In this document: one piece after another, positions 24,346 through 35,893 of the stretch
Position numbering within the stretch: the first letter of the stretch is position 1
How the letters are laid out: each line of letters begins with the position of its first letter
DNA from: Absidia repens
Lineage: Eukaryota > Mucoromycota > Mucoromycetes > Mucorales > Cunninghamellaceae
DNA length: 64,000 nt
Assembly (NCBI GenBank): GCA_002105175.1
Contig: MCGE01000063.1
Coordinates: forward strand, 1-64,000
Direction of reading: 5' to 3'
Notes under the pieces: generated by a model
Told to the model about the DNA's origin: nothing
Databases searched by the model: none
What the model saw: only the letters and a program-made list of their open reading frames with translations
Position numbers and translations under genes: made by a program

Positions 24346-25135
24346 TACCTTTTGTCTTTCTTATGTGTTTAAATATCATGTTGAATGGGATACCATTGTG
24401 TGTAAAAAAAAAAACGATTGTGTGTGTATCACGTCAAAAATAGTGCGGTTGGTTATGGGCATACATAAAAAAGTGGTGACAATATCTGTGCTCGAATAAA
24501 ATACGTCTTCATCGTTTTTCTCATTGGTTTACCTCATGCATACGTGGGTATGTCGGCGCATAAAAATAGCAGTGATGGATACTCTACAACTGACACAGCG
24601 CACCACCAATAAAACCACTAATTCTGATTTGTTCTATGTGATATGCAAGTTGGAACGAATCCAAAGCTCTGACTGGCTAGTTCCATCTAGTTTAGCACTT
24701 GAGAATTTTTATGACGAGAAAAGACTTCCAGGGACGAAACATCTGCTTGTTAGCCTGATAAGTCATTCTGTGTGTCAAAAATGACTGTGACTATATAAGG
24801 TAGTCAAGTAGCTTTCATCATGGTCATAAGCAATTGAATTATTAAAAGTGTGTGTACATGTAATTGCTAGGTCAGCTGTGGGCTTTTCTTTTCACCATCG
24901 CATAATAGACGAATAATAAGAAGTGAATGATGAGGATATATATCATATGAATGGTATGAGACAAGTGTAAAAAGAAAATGAGTCAATTGGTATTTTATTA
25001 CACCATTTTGTAAAATGAAAAGCTGGAGAGGATGGGGTATGAAGGGCAATATAAGTTATACAAAAAGAGGTCAGGAGGGGGGATTGGTATAAACTAAACT
25101 GAATTAAACTATGTTACATTATATCACACTATAGT
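24346..25135. other. Intergenic before the synaptobrevin 3' end
   Basis: No domain-bearing frame. The plus-strand open frame 24524-24784 has ordinary codon composition but no homology I can recognise and no good promoter context. Confidence 0.35.
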
Positions 25136-25799
25136 TCAAGATCCGTTGTTGTTGTTCTGCTAAATATCAATAAAATAAAATGAAGAAGATTGTTATTATC
25201 AGCCTATTTTTTGTATATGAATATATAACTCTAACCTGCATGCCAACAATAGAACCTAATATTGCACAAAACCAAAAGAAATATCAGCCTTATTTTCTTT
25301 AGCGCAGGAAAAAAACGATGGTATGTCTCTTACCAATAATAACGCCCAGGATAACAAGAATGGTAACTGCAATAATAACCTTCCATTTCAAATCCTTCCA
25401 CCACATCCGTTTTCGTACTTGATTAGCTCCACGTCGGAAACGTTCTGCGGTAGACTGAAGGTTCTCTATCGTACAACATATAAATCACCGTTTCTTTTTT
25501 TTTTTTTTTTTTTTGTAAAGTTTTTACGTCTGTGTGCATGCGTTACCTGTTTTTCCATGAATATCGGCTAATCTTTCGTCTCGTTCCATTGCCTTATCAA
25601 TATTTTGTTGCATAATATTCTTCACATTATTCATTTGTTGCTGTACACTTTGTGTTTTTTCATTGCCTCCTGTTCCATGTTGAATTTTTGGTACATAAGG
25701 ATCGTAAAGTTCAGCCCTAGAAGAACACCATGGAGTTAATCTCTTTTCTTTGATTTGGCATTAAATTGACACAAAACAAAATACTTTGTTTACTCACAT
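25136..25799 (-). CDS. SNC1: Synaptobrevin/VAMP R-SNARE (Snc1-like) with intron-split start codon
   Basis: A vesicle SNARE for exocytic or endosomal fusion. Five coding pieces (25798-25799, 25547-25716, 25334-25465, 25236-25255, 25136-25159) join to 115 residues, close to yeast Snc1. The start codon appears only after splicing: AT at 25799-25798 plus G at 25716, giving MAELYDPYVPKIQHGTGG. The R-SNARE helix follows, NNVKNIMQQNIDKAMERDER with the zero-layer Arg, then GKTENLQSTAERFRRGANQV. Next come the juxtamembrane basic/aromatic RKRMWWKDLKWK and the TM anchor VIIAVTILVILGVIIGSIVG. Exon 4 is a 20-nt microexon coding part of the TM tail. The protein ends QQNNNNGS. No other ATG lies upstream in the last 60 bases before the split codon. 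Confidence 0.93.
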
Positions 25800-26159
25800 T
25801 GAATGTTGCTTGTATGGGTTGTTATTTGTATGGGTTGTTATTTGAAAAGAAAAGAAAAGAAAAGAAAAGAAAGAAATATAAGGAATACCAAAACGTAGAT
25901 TTTTGAAATCTCAGTGGCCTAAAATGCAGATTCCATTTTTGTCAATAATTCCTTGGGCTTAGATTGGGCTTTGCTGTTGCATTTGAGGTTTCCAGCCAAA
26001 ATTATTATGTTATTTATAGATGAATTATCAATAACAGTATGTTATATATATATATATATATATATAATTGTATGGTATATGCCTACAACAAAAGCATCAA
26101 CGGGAAAACAGAATTACATGTGTCGTCTTGTGGTTCTTTCCAGAGCCCACAGAAATATT
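25800..26159. other. Intergenic: 5' region of synaptobrevin
   Basis: A GAAAA pentanucleotide run (25847-25875) is CT-rich on the gene strand. A duplicated TGTATGGGTTGTTATTTG lies at 25811-25843, and a TA microsatellite at about 26044-26065. No gene seen. Confidence 0.5.
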
Positions 26160-26700
26160 CAACTCCCGCACACGTGAAATATTTATTTTTCTCCCTCCCG
26201 CTCATTTTATTTTTCGGCTCTCTTTCTTTTTTTTTTTTCATTTCAATTTTTCTTCACCATTCAACCTGTATGAGGTTATTTTGAACCTATAATTGTATCA
26301 GGACTAGTTTAGAAGGGGTTTCAGCTCAGGGATTACAAGATGCATGGGGAAACCCTTTCATTTTGATCCAGGATTTAAATCCACCAGTAGTTTGGCTTTT
26401 TGGAGCCCTCATTATCTTAGTTTAGTGTTAGTTTATCCATAGTTTGTACCTATATCTGAATAAAATATATCTTTTTTTGCTTCTCTCAATGAAAAAAATG
26501 CCCCAATAGTCTCTTTCATGCTTGTGCAATATATTCTTTTTTATAATCGCCCCTTTAGATTAGTCCTAACGGTTGTAATGCGTCAATGAAAAATATCGCT
26601 TTACAGTATTTCTCATGTCCTGTATATCTGTATATCTTGTATAGTGTATTATATATCCCGTTTTACAGTCCACCACTTTAGATTATAGTAGGTTATTTTT
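26160..26700 (+). repeat. Dispersed repeat, subfamily A, plus-strand copy
   Basis: CCCGCACACGTGAAATATTT box at 26165, pyrimidine tract, CTTCACCATTCAACCTG, GGGATTACAAGATGCATGGG with core GGGGAAACCCTTTCATTTTG at about 26346, TTAGTTTAGTGTTAGTTTAT, and CTGAATAAAATAT at about 26456. Similarity to the 30795 and 52830 copies continues downstream through a TCTCATG-CTTGTGCAAT segment to about 26700. Confidence 0.75.
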
Positions 26701-27519
26701 CAGGTTCCCACAATAGCCCTCCTCATGATATCTCCAATAAATTCTTTGTAGTGTGTTTTTGATGTGGGTTGCTGGCGTGCGTTACGCCTGGGTGGGATCT
26801 CATTAGGCGATTTCATTATTTTTACTGTATTTTGCAAGTATTTGGGGCTCCTCGATGACGCTATTGAGAAAAATGGGAATTATTGCCCTATACATTTATA
26901 TTTTTGGCGAGGAGCATTGACTTTCTCGGTATTTGCTAAAAACGTTTATTTTCGAGCAAGCTTGGTATCTATTCAAAAATGACTGTCTTTTCATTATCTT
27001 TCATTTGAATTTTTTTTTGAAGTCGATCGGGCTACTGGTTGGAGTGTATTGACAAATTTTTAAAAATTTGATAAACTGCCCCTGAACAGAGCTTACATCC
27101 TACCAAACATAATAATTGTTTCCTTACCATACCCGATACCCACTTTCCCACTAAAACCGATTCCCCACCTAATACTCATATTTCGCATATAATACCCCGT
27201 ATATAACCCGCATATGGTAAAACGCTTCTCAAACCAACCAACCAAAAAAAAAAAATGTGACAACAAATTCTCAACCTCAAAAGGCTTCAGCTAAATATCT
27301 ATAGTATTTACTATTATTTTAAATGCAAATATCAAATCATGATCATAAATAATATTGGGTTTTATTTTTACTAATGCATAAATGTGTATATATAAAGACA
27401 ATAATGGAGGAGAGTGTACTAAAACAAGAGAGAAAGAGATTGTGGAAAAAATGTGGAAGATGAAGAGGAAAGGGGAATGATAGCTATGTACGAAGGGGGA
27501 AATGGAATGACTATAATAA
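26701..27519. other. Intergenic between repeat and orphan secreted-protein gene
   Basis: AT-rich with an A/T-run near 27245 and a 3' UTR-like end. A plus-strand open frame at 26764-26982 has no recognisable feature. Confidence 0.35.
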
Positions 27520-27988
27520 TTACGATTGTTTTGAATATCGTATCCAATGAAGCGTGACAGGATGATCCGATGGGTGACAAAGCAGGTTCGATGTCAGCAT
27601 CGTCCAATGATCCATAAAGAGTGTCTGCATTTCATGCCAATCAATATCCCATTGTAATTGATAGTCTTGGTGTTCGGGGGGATCAAAAAGGGTAAGTACA
27701 CCGTTGACCTGGGTCTTGGCAGCGTTGAATAAATAGGGCAAATCGTTTTGTAGAATGGACAACCAAGCTTGGGTAAGATCATCGCGGATGGTTTGGTCGC
27801 CGGCTTGTACGATTTGTTGTAATAGATTGACGCCACCAGCGGTAGAATGTTGCATACATGAATAACTTTGGTCAGGGCAGTGAGACAGTAAATAATGTTC
27901 GAGTTTTGTTTGCATCATAGTGCGATCTAGTCCTGTTAATTGCCGATTCCAAATCCCTGGTAATTTATCTTCCAAAAATGCTGATTTC

Positions 27989-28019
<31 letters not shown>

Positions 28020-28453
28020 GAGTCGTTGTCGAAGAAATTGAGGAGATGGGAACATTACTGCTACTTACATCCAACTGCACCTTGGAGTTGACCGAGCAAA
28101 ATGTCAATATCGACCGGAATGACATCATGATCTACATGATCCTCCGCAGGTTGTATTATCATTCGATTTGCGTGAGCAACGGTGTTGTCGAAAAATGGTC
28201 GCCTTTGAAGTGTCATCGAGGTGCGAAAGACGCTGGCAATATGCTGTGAGAGTTGGTACACTAGAGGATCGACGTGGTCGAAAAGAAGGTGATTCGAAAC
28301 ATGTTGAGCAAGACGACGGAAGTTGATTTTAGCATCATCTTGATCGGTAGTCGATTCGTTCGGTATTGATGAAGACGCGATGGGTATAGCTTGAATGGTT
28401 GAGGTAATGAGTAGTAAGGTGATGATGCAGTCCCGCCAACAAAGGAAAACCAT
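27520..28453 (-). CDS. Orphan secreted or vacuolar protein with signal peptide
   Basis: Two exons (28069-28453, 27520-27980) join in frame to 281 residues. The start is the ATG at 28453. The N-terminus MVFLCWRDCIITLLLITSTI followed by QAIPIASSS looks like a signal peptide cleaved after the Ala-containing region. The mature part is helical and His/Asp-rich, with a cysteine pair (SHCPDQSYSCMQ), repeated Trp (WLSILQND, WDIDWHEMQTLFMDHW) and no transmembrane segment. I recognise no family. The intron has an A30-like tract on the plus strand. Confidence 0.65.
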
Positions 28454-29162
28454 TCTATAATGACTTTTACTTTTTTTTGGTGGGGGGGAGGAGGGAGCGT
28501 TGAGAGAATGGGGATGGAAGACGAAGAAATCTATGAAATGGCGACAAAAGAGGACAAAAAGAGAAGAAAATAGGAAAAAGAAGTTGGACAAATAATATAA
28601 AAGGCTATTTTTATCATCCGCCGTCATTTTATATTTCTGACAAACCGCACGAGCTTTTTCTATGGAATCCAAGTTAAACCGGGTATAGCTAAAAAAGAAA
28701 AATATTAGGTAACACATAATTTTAAAATAGGCATAGTAGGTCATTTTCGCCTATTTTTTATTGACTCCCTGTCAACCTACACTTGGATGAGCAAATGAAC
28801 CGTTTATTACTGTATTCCTTTCCGCGACCGCTCCACACCACACATTGCGGTGATTTAAAAAATAGCATCTCTCCAAGAAACAGACCTGTTTATGATGTAT
28901 ATCCAAATAAATCAAGTCCCAAAAGATAAAAAGGCCAATCTATTAGTCTTTTTGTAAAACACACACAAGCACACCTGTTTCCTTGCTTTCAATTCAACCC
29001 CAGATTTCATTAATAAAATTCAATTGAACAAAACACAATCAACAACCTTCGAACTACACATTTTCGTCCATTTTTCATCAAATGTGTAACAGTAAGATAA
29101 CAATAACAATAATCACAAAATGAGTTCTTTATTATAAAATTAAGTGAAGTAATGCTAATGAA
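28454..29162. other. Intergenic, no gene seen
   Basis: Upstream region of the secreted-protein gene and 3' flank of the mitochondrial carrier. AT-rich. The frame continuing upstream of 28453 on the minus strand is low-complexity Phe/Leu. Confidence 0.35.
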
Positions 29163-30565
29163 CTAATCATACACTATGTTTAATTTCATCCAATTGGATA
29201 CCGTATCGTATACCACCAATAAAATCCCTCCACCAGGGCCTAATCTGAGCACTTTTGGCACAAATCCTCGGTATAGGCTCTTGAATCTAAGGATGAAAGA
29301 AAAATAAAGTAGGGTATTAATGTCTTTCCATCTTCCTCAGCATCGTTATAAATGTGTATATTCATGGCTTACCCTTCTTCTTTTCCAATGAGCAAGATAG
29401 AAGGAAGCGTCCAATTATACTTTCTAGGTCCCGAGCCAGTAAAAGATTGTATCCGAGACTTGACCACATCTGTTGGTGCATTCAACATGGTACCAAAAAT
29501 TCCGCCTATTGTTCCAGCGATAAAATTGTTCCTGAGTTGTTCATTTTTATTCTAGGGGGTAAAAAAAAAGATTTGTGATCAGAAGAAGCAGAGGATGTTG
29601 AAGGGATCTGGGGGGGGTTTACCTGTGCTTCGGGTAAAGTATTTCTAACAGAAGAGATCACAGAGAAGTAACCGCCATTCCAAACAGCATGGCGAAGAAT
29701 GGTAGCCTCCAAGCCATTGTACAATGCCAAGATACCTTCTTTTTGAAGAATCTTTTTTAAAGCATCCCACGCATTCTTGTAGATCTGGGCCTAGAAGGAA
29801 AAATAGAACGTGAGAATTTTCTTCTTATTCCTCTGTTCCTATCTCTTACATTGGCTTTATCTTGCAATCGCACTTTCACCAATTCAAACGGTACAATTAC
29901 AGTGGCTTCTGTAATCCCAGCGCTAACACCTGTAGCCAGGGCCAATGACGGTGTAACATGATCCATTCCAAAAAGCTTCATATAGAAGGTAGTAAACTGT
30001 TCATTGGCTGCAAATGTTAGTGCACGTTTGGGTGCTTCAATCGATAATGGAAAAGCAATTCCACGGTACAGCGTTCGTACCCTATCATACAAAAAGGAAA
30101 GATGAGTAATCGTTGGGTTCGCCTCCCCCCACTCCGGCCCTATTAGTTTCACCTCTTACATTTTCTTTACCCTTCGTTCCGGATGATATCTTGAAAACTT
30201 GACACCACCCCAACACTTGCCCCTGAATTAAGTTGAGCTCTTGTTTTGATGACTAAGTGATTAAAAGAAAACGTTAGCACCAGAGCCTTTTCATATGGTT
30301 CACTGGGGGCCGCCCTTTTTTTTTTTTAATACTTACCATCCAATGGGTATAAGGCTAATATTTCAACCACGCCTATTGTATATATCAATGAGCGCAATTA
30401 GATTTTTATATATTAATATAATGTTCTCTTATAACTTACCAGCTATAGCACCACAGGTCAACTGTAAGGAGAAGGGCAGATCTACATCGCGCAAAAACAG
30501 TCATGATATGAGCCAATAATTTTTCTCAATCTTACATACTTACTTTTTTCTGGTGTAGAAGTCAT
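29163..30565 (-). CDS. ODC1: Mitochondrial 2-oxodicarboxylate carrier (Odc1 type)
   Basis: Exchanges 2-oxoadipate/2-oxoglutarate across the inner membrane for lysine metabolism. The start is the ATG at 30565 (MTSTPEK), followed by several short exons. Three carrier repeats are visible by their signature motifs: YPLDVIKTRAQLNSG (spliced, including a 36-nt exon near 30335-30370), PFELVKVRLQDKAN and APTDVVKSRIQSFTGSGPRK. Odc-specific stretches are LYRGIAFPLSIEAPKRALTF, NGLEATILRHAVWNGGYFSV and GFVPKVLRLGPGGGILLVVY. The C-terminus reads NWMKLNIVYD and stops at 29163. Length is about 300 residues, normal for SLC25 carriers. Confidence 0.92.
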
Positions 30566-30794
30566 TTGGTTATATATAAATAAATAAATATCTAGGTATG
30601 TGTTTATTAGTAAATTGCAAAAGTATAAAAGTACAGATAGAGAAAGAAGGAAAAGTAAATTGAACAGTGTGGGAGAAAAGGTAATTTCACCATCAGCAGG
30701 ACGTGAATTGAAATCCCGTTTCCGTGTTCCTGCATTGCACAGCCCGGTTAGCGGCCTATAATGGTTGGGTGGGGATTTGTCGTTCCAAAATTAA
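30566..30794. other. 5' flank of the carrier gene
   Basis: TA-rich leader region up to the next repeat. No gene. Confidence 0.35.
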
Positions 30795-31300
30795 ACCCCG
30801 CACACGTGTTGAGTTTTTTTTTTTTTTTTTTCAGTCTCTCTTTCTTTTCTTTCTTTCCTTCACCATTCAACTTCTTTGAGGTTTTGGCGATCATAAAATA
30901 GTGTCAAATATAGTTTATAAGCGGTTTCAGCTTAGGGATTACAAGATGCATGGGGAAACCCTTTCATTTTGGATTCAGGATTTGGGAACACCATCAGTTG
31001 GAACCTTCATTAGCTTGGTTTAGAGTTAGTTTGTCCATCTTTTGTATCTATATCGGAATAAAACATGTCCCTTTTTATTTGTTTTAAATAAATATGTCTC
31101 ATTAGCCTCTCTCATGTCTTGTGCAATGATTCCTTTTCACAACCATCACCGCTTTAGTTTGTTTTGACTCTTGGTGTGCTTCAATAAAAGATATCCCTTT
31201 GCTTTTCTCATGTCTTGTACAATACAGTGCTATACATTAGTTCCTTTTTACAATCTTTTCATTGAATTATCACTTACTGTAAAATACCTTGCTCTTTGCC
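30795..31300 (+). repeat. Dispersed repeat, subfamily A, plus-strand copy
   Basis: CCCCGCACACGTGTTGAG box at 30797, T/CT tract, CTTCACCATTCAACTTC, GGGATTACAAGATGCATGGG plus core GGGGAAACCCTTTCATTTTG at about 30952, GGATTCAGGATTTGGG, TAGTTTGTCCATCTTTTG, AATAAAACATGTCC near 31058. It continues like the 26160 copy with TCTCATGTCTTGTGCAAT and CTTCAATAAAAGATATCC to about 31300. Confidence 0.78.
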
Positions 31301-31973
31301 TGAACTAGATTATAAGGTGTTGTGCTTGTTCTGCAACAGGGCATTTCCACTCTCACGGACATACTCCTAATTGCCCACATTTACATACGTGCCATAGTAC
31401 TATATTTAGACGAGTTTAGTTAGTTATCATAGTCTATATTTATATATCTTTGAATAAAATATGTCTTGTCTTGTCTTTTTGCATTTGTATCTTTTGTCAC
31501 CTGTTTAATTTGTTTCGTCGACTGGAGTCCCCACTCTTAATAGTGTAGTGCACGGGCGTTTAAAAAGTAAAAAAGGAAACTAATGTATATGTACAAAAAG
31601 GGAAGTCCAAAAAAGCATCTTTTGCATTTCATGAGACCTAAATTCTTTACATTCTTGCAGAACCGCGTCATTTTTTTATAACCTTTTATGACAACAAAAA
31701 TATGATCACAATATCATAAAGGACATTTGTGATATATCATAGCCATCTCCCTTGTATCCATAAACAATAATTGCCACCTAAGTATCACTAAATAATAAAA
31801 AGCGCCCATCATCCTACATCACTGAAAGTCAATATTGTATCCAATCGCCAGGGCATAATTCATGATTGCTTTTCAAAAGTTTTTATTGTATAATAAAATA
31901 TAAAATGTTGGAGTACTGAAGATAATACTAGCTAATACAAAAGTAAACTAAGAATGATACAAGTCGCGCCAGT
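31301..31973. repeat. Repeat 3'-end fragment and AT-rich 3' flank of ZW10
   Basis: About 31395-31490 repeats the 3' module (TTAGTTATCATAGTCTATAT, then TGAATAAAATATGTCTTGTC) without the 5' parts. The remainder is AT-rich, with TTTATTGTATAATAAAAT near 31880 as the likely ZW10 poly(A) region. No gene. Confidence 0.45.
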
Positions 31974-34390
31974 TTAAAAGAGTTCTTCATCGGCATCAGA
32001 CCATCCGCCGCCAGCGTCGTCGTCATCTTCCAGAGCCAGATCCATTATGAGGGTGCTTCGGGCAGGTAGCATCGTATCTTTGCTTGAAGTATTGGTGTTG
32101 TCTTTGGAGTTTGTTGGAGGAGCAGGTTCTGTGTGATGGACAGATGTTTCCGCTGGTGACTGGTTTATGTTGTTGCTTCCACCGGGAGTGAGTTCTTTTG
32201 ATATGATGGTTGTATCGAATTCCATAATATTTTCCGCATCTGACCAGCCTCCGCCTTCATCATCATCGAAGTTTTCATCCACCATCATATCATCTATCAC
32301 GCTAAACTTCAACGGTGAGGGTGAAGTAAAAGTTGAAGGCGATACCTTTACCACTGGACTTTGCTGGTGTTGTAGTGGCGATAACGTACTGGCTATGCTG
32401 GGTGATGGAAGGTCTGTCATTGGTGAGGATGGTTTCGATGATGTTGTTGGTGAGGATGGTTCCGATGACGTTGTTGGTGAGTTTTGCGGAGATATTACTG
32501 AAGGTGGGATTGTTGTGGCAGTTGTTGTAACGGTAGATTCGGTGGTATGATCCATGGATAGTGGTTGTGGCTCCGCTAAGTGACCTTTTGATAATAAATC
32601 CAGATCCAAATCGATATCATGATCAGCATCAGACCATCCACCTCCTTCTTCATCGTCCAGTAGCGTATCGATCGCATGATTGCCGTTATTCAAAGGTTCG
32701 CTTTTCCAAGTATCAAAATGACGGATTTCTTTTGGTGTGTCAACCCCGGTATCCCAGCCAATGTCCTTTTCGTCTTGTTCTTTGTTGACATCCACGTTAC
32801 CGTCAATTCCACGTTTTGGTGGTTGATATTCTAGGGAAAATATAATGTTGTCAGGTTTTCAGTCCACAATCTCAGATGCTTCTATGCTAGTATTCTTTAT
32901 ATACCTTCATGATAAGCTCGAGCAATTGGTGAATGATCGTCATGATTGTCCTTTCCTTCCTCACCCAAAAGCTGATTGTCTTGATCGTCTACGAGTGTAT
33001 TCTTTCCATGATCCAAATCATTGTCATTTACCACTGAGCTGTCGAATGAATCTATTAAAGGTTCGTCCATTCTAAGATCATCATCTTCATTCTTGATGGT
33101 ATACTTGATTGAGCCTTGTTCAGTGAACTGTTCGCTACCAAGTACTTGGGAATCTGAATTCAATGTACAAAAAAAAAAAAAAAAAAAATTCAGAGTCGCA
33201 GTCTAATATAATAAATTATTTATATATGCATATATACATACCTTCATACTGTTCTTGATGGGTCCAGGTATGGTCATCCTTGCCATTATTAGTTCCAGTT
33301 CCAAAAGAAATACCCAAATCATGCTTATTCTTATCGTCCTGAGGCCCAGTCATGTTAATGTCCAAATCATCGAGTATACCAATGGGATGTTCGTTTTTAG
33401 ATGATAACGTATCTAAAGTATAAGGCGAATAAAAAGCATTTTTTAGTATACGCATCCAAATAACAATATATGTGTCTATACCTTCATGATCTTCTTGAGA
33501 AGTTTGAGTATTGTCCCCCTTGCCAGAATTTCCATCAGCTTCCAATGATACGCCAGTATAGTGATTGACATTGTCATCCAATGGTATAATTCTGCTAACA
33601 GTTTCATCTTCATCTTCACCTTCGCCCAGTGGGGTTCTCAATAACCTATTGTGATTGTCAGATGGTGTATTCATTCCAGAGTCCAAATCATTTCCACTAT
33701 CATGTTCCAATGAGATATTCAACGGTCCGGATTGTAGCTTATTCGCCGTAGAGTTCACTTCGTCAATCATTTCAGTATCCGTTCCCAGAAGGTCGATAAG
33801 GTGTTCGTTTTGAGGTAATTGCTTGTCTAAATAAAAGGTATACAGAAAAAAAGAAAAAAATTAGTTCCTAATATTTAATATCAAAAAATTATATACCTTC
33901 ATGACATTGTTGAGCGATTCCAGCACTATTCTCCTCGACATGATCTATGACATGGTTGTCTTCTTCCACTAAAACCAAATGACCAGTATGGTGATCCTCC
34001 AAAGGTATATCCATTCCATGATCCAAAACACTATTATTGTCAGTATCCATATCTGGGCTTTCAGCAAGAGGTTGTTCGTTTCGGGATGACCGAGAGTCTA
34101 AATGTAATAATGTAAAATTTTCGCATTAATAATTTTTTTAATTATCACTACAATTAAGTTTTCTCTTTTTTTTTTCTCTTCTTTACCTTCATATTGTGTG
34201 TCTTTTCTTTCATTAGTCTCATTCTTTCCATAGTTATTTTCCAATAAAACTTCAAGATTCGGATTGTCCTTGGTATCTAAATACCTAGTTGTTTTATCAT
34301 CGAGTACACCGTCCTTGTCAGCAATAAGGTGGGGACTTCCATCAGTTTCAAGGTCAAGTAGCGCAATGTCTGAAATCATATTTTCGTAAC

Positions 34391-34436
<46 letters not shown>

Positions 34437-35853
34437 TTAATCCGTAAGTCACATAGTCTCATTTATCTTTTTATCCATACCTTCAGGGGTTCCTTCAGTG
34501 ATATCGGTATCATCCATCTTTCCCCAATGGTCTTCATCGTCCATATCCAAATAATGATTATCCTGATCATCCAATGCCATAGTCAATCCATCGTTATTGT
34601 CAGATCCAAGATTGCGACTTTCCTCGATAAGATTACCCAGTGGTGGTTTTTCTATATAATTATAAAAAAAATTAGCTTGATTTTAGATCACAAAACCAAT
34701 GATCTTTTCCCCTTTTTTTTAAATATACCTGGAAGATGTTCTTGCTTTGTCTGAGTATAATCCACCTTGTCGTCATTGCCCATATCTAAGTGATGACTGT
34801 ACGGATCGTCCAATGGCATTGTCATTCCAGGATCGAAATCGTCATCCTCTTCCAGTGGCATATTCATCCCGGGATCAAAATTATCGTTCATGTCAGAGTC
34901 CGTATCCTGGCTTCCATCAACAGTTCGTTCACCTTGAACTGACTTCAAATCTAAATGGACAAAAATAATGTAAGACCGTGACTTGATTGATTCGATTATA
35001 ATTTAGCAATTTTTTTTTTCTCTTACCTTGATCTGATTGTGTAGGATCCTTTTTAAATGGAGTGATATTGAAATCAAGATCATCATCGTCTGACCAGCCT
35101 TGTTCGTCCCAGCTATTGTCGTCATTATCTCCTTCCATGTCGAAATCCAAACGATTGCTTGATGTTGCCAAGTCCCTGTCGAATTGAGTGGAGGAGGTCA
35201 ATATACCATGATCATGAAGATGCTGCTGAGGCGGTGGTGAATGCTTGACCATCGGAGATTCTATAACTGGATCCAGTAAACTTGCAATGTCTTTGGTCGC
35301 GGTAGTTCCATTCAGATCACTTGTCTTGATTATTCGTAAAGTTTCGTCCCGTCGCGGCGTATCTGCAAACAATGCACATACCAGGTGCACCAATTCTTGA
35401 TGGGTAAACATACACAGATCGCCTCGATGTAGAGCCGCCAAAATATCAGCCATATTCAATTCCAGCATTTCCTTGATCATCCAGAAGCCTTGCCAGCGAG
35501 GAATCCATTGACGTAATTGTATTTCACTGATCCCACCATTATCAGATAGAAAGACATTGGCCAGTTGTGCCACACCATTCAAAGCCAATGCCATGCTATG
35601 TGATGCATCGGCACTGATATCCGCCATTGATAATAAATCTTCCGTAAGTCGTCCCACTACACCGTTGACTAATTCAACCAGGATTGCGTTATACAGTGTT
35701 GGAGTCACCACAGACCTGATAGAATTCGCCAAACTCTGCACTTGACCTACGATGATGGCAATCGCATTTTCCAAAGACATGGACTGTTGGTGTTGCTGAT
35801 GATGTTGAGAGGAGTTCATTGGTTGCTTTGAATCCAATGCCAGGCTGCTCTGT

Positions 35854-35893
<40 letters not shown>

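Noticed and set aside
24524..24784. 86-residue plus frame
   Set aside because: No recognisable motif and no CT-rich promoter. It could be tested by transcripts but is not supported now.
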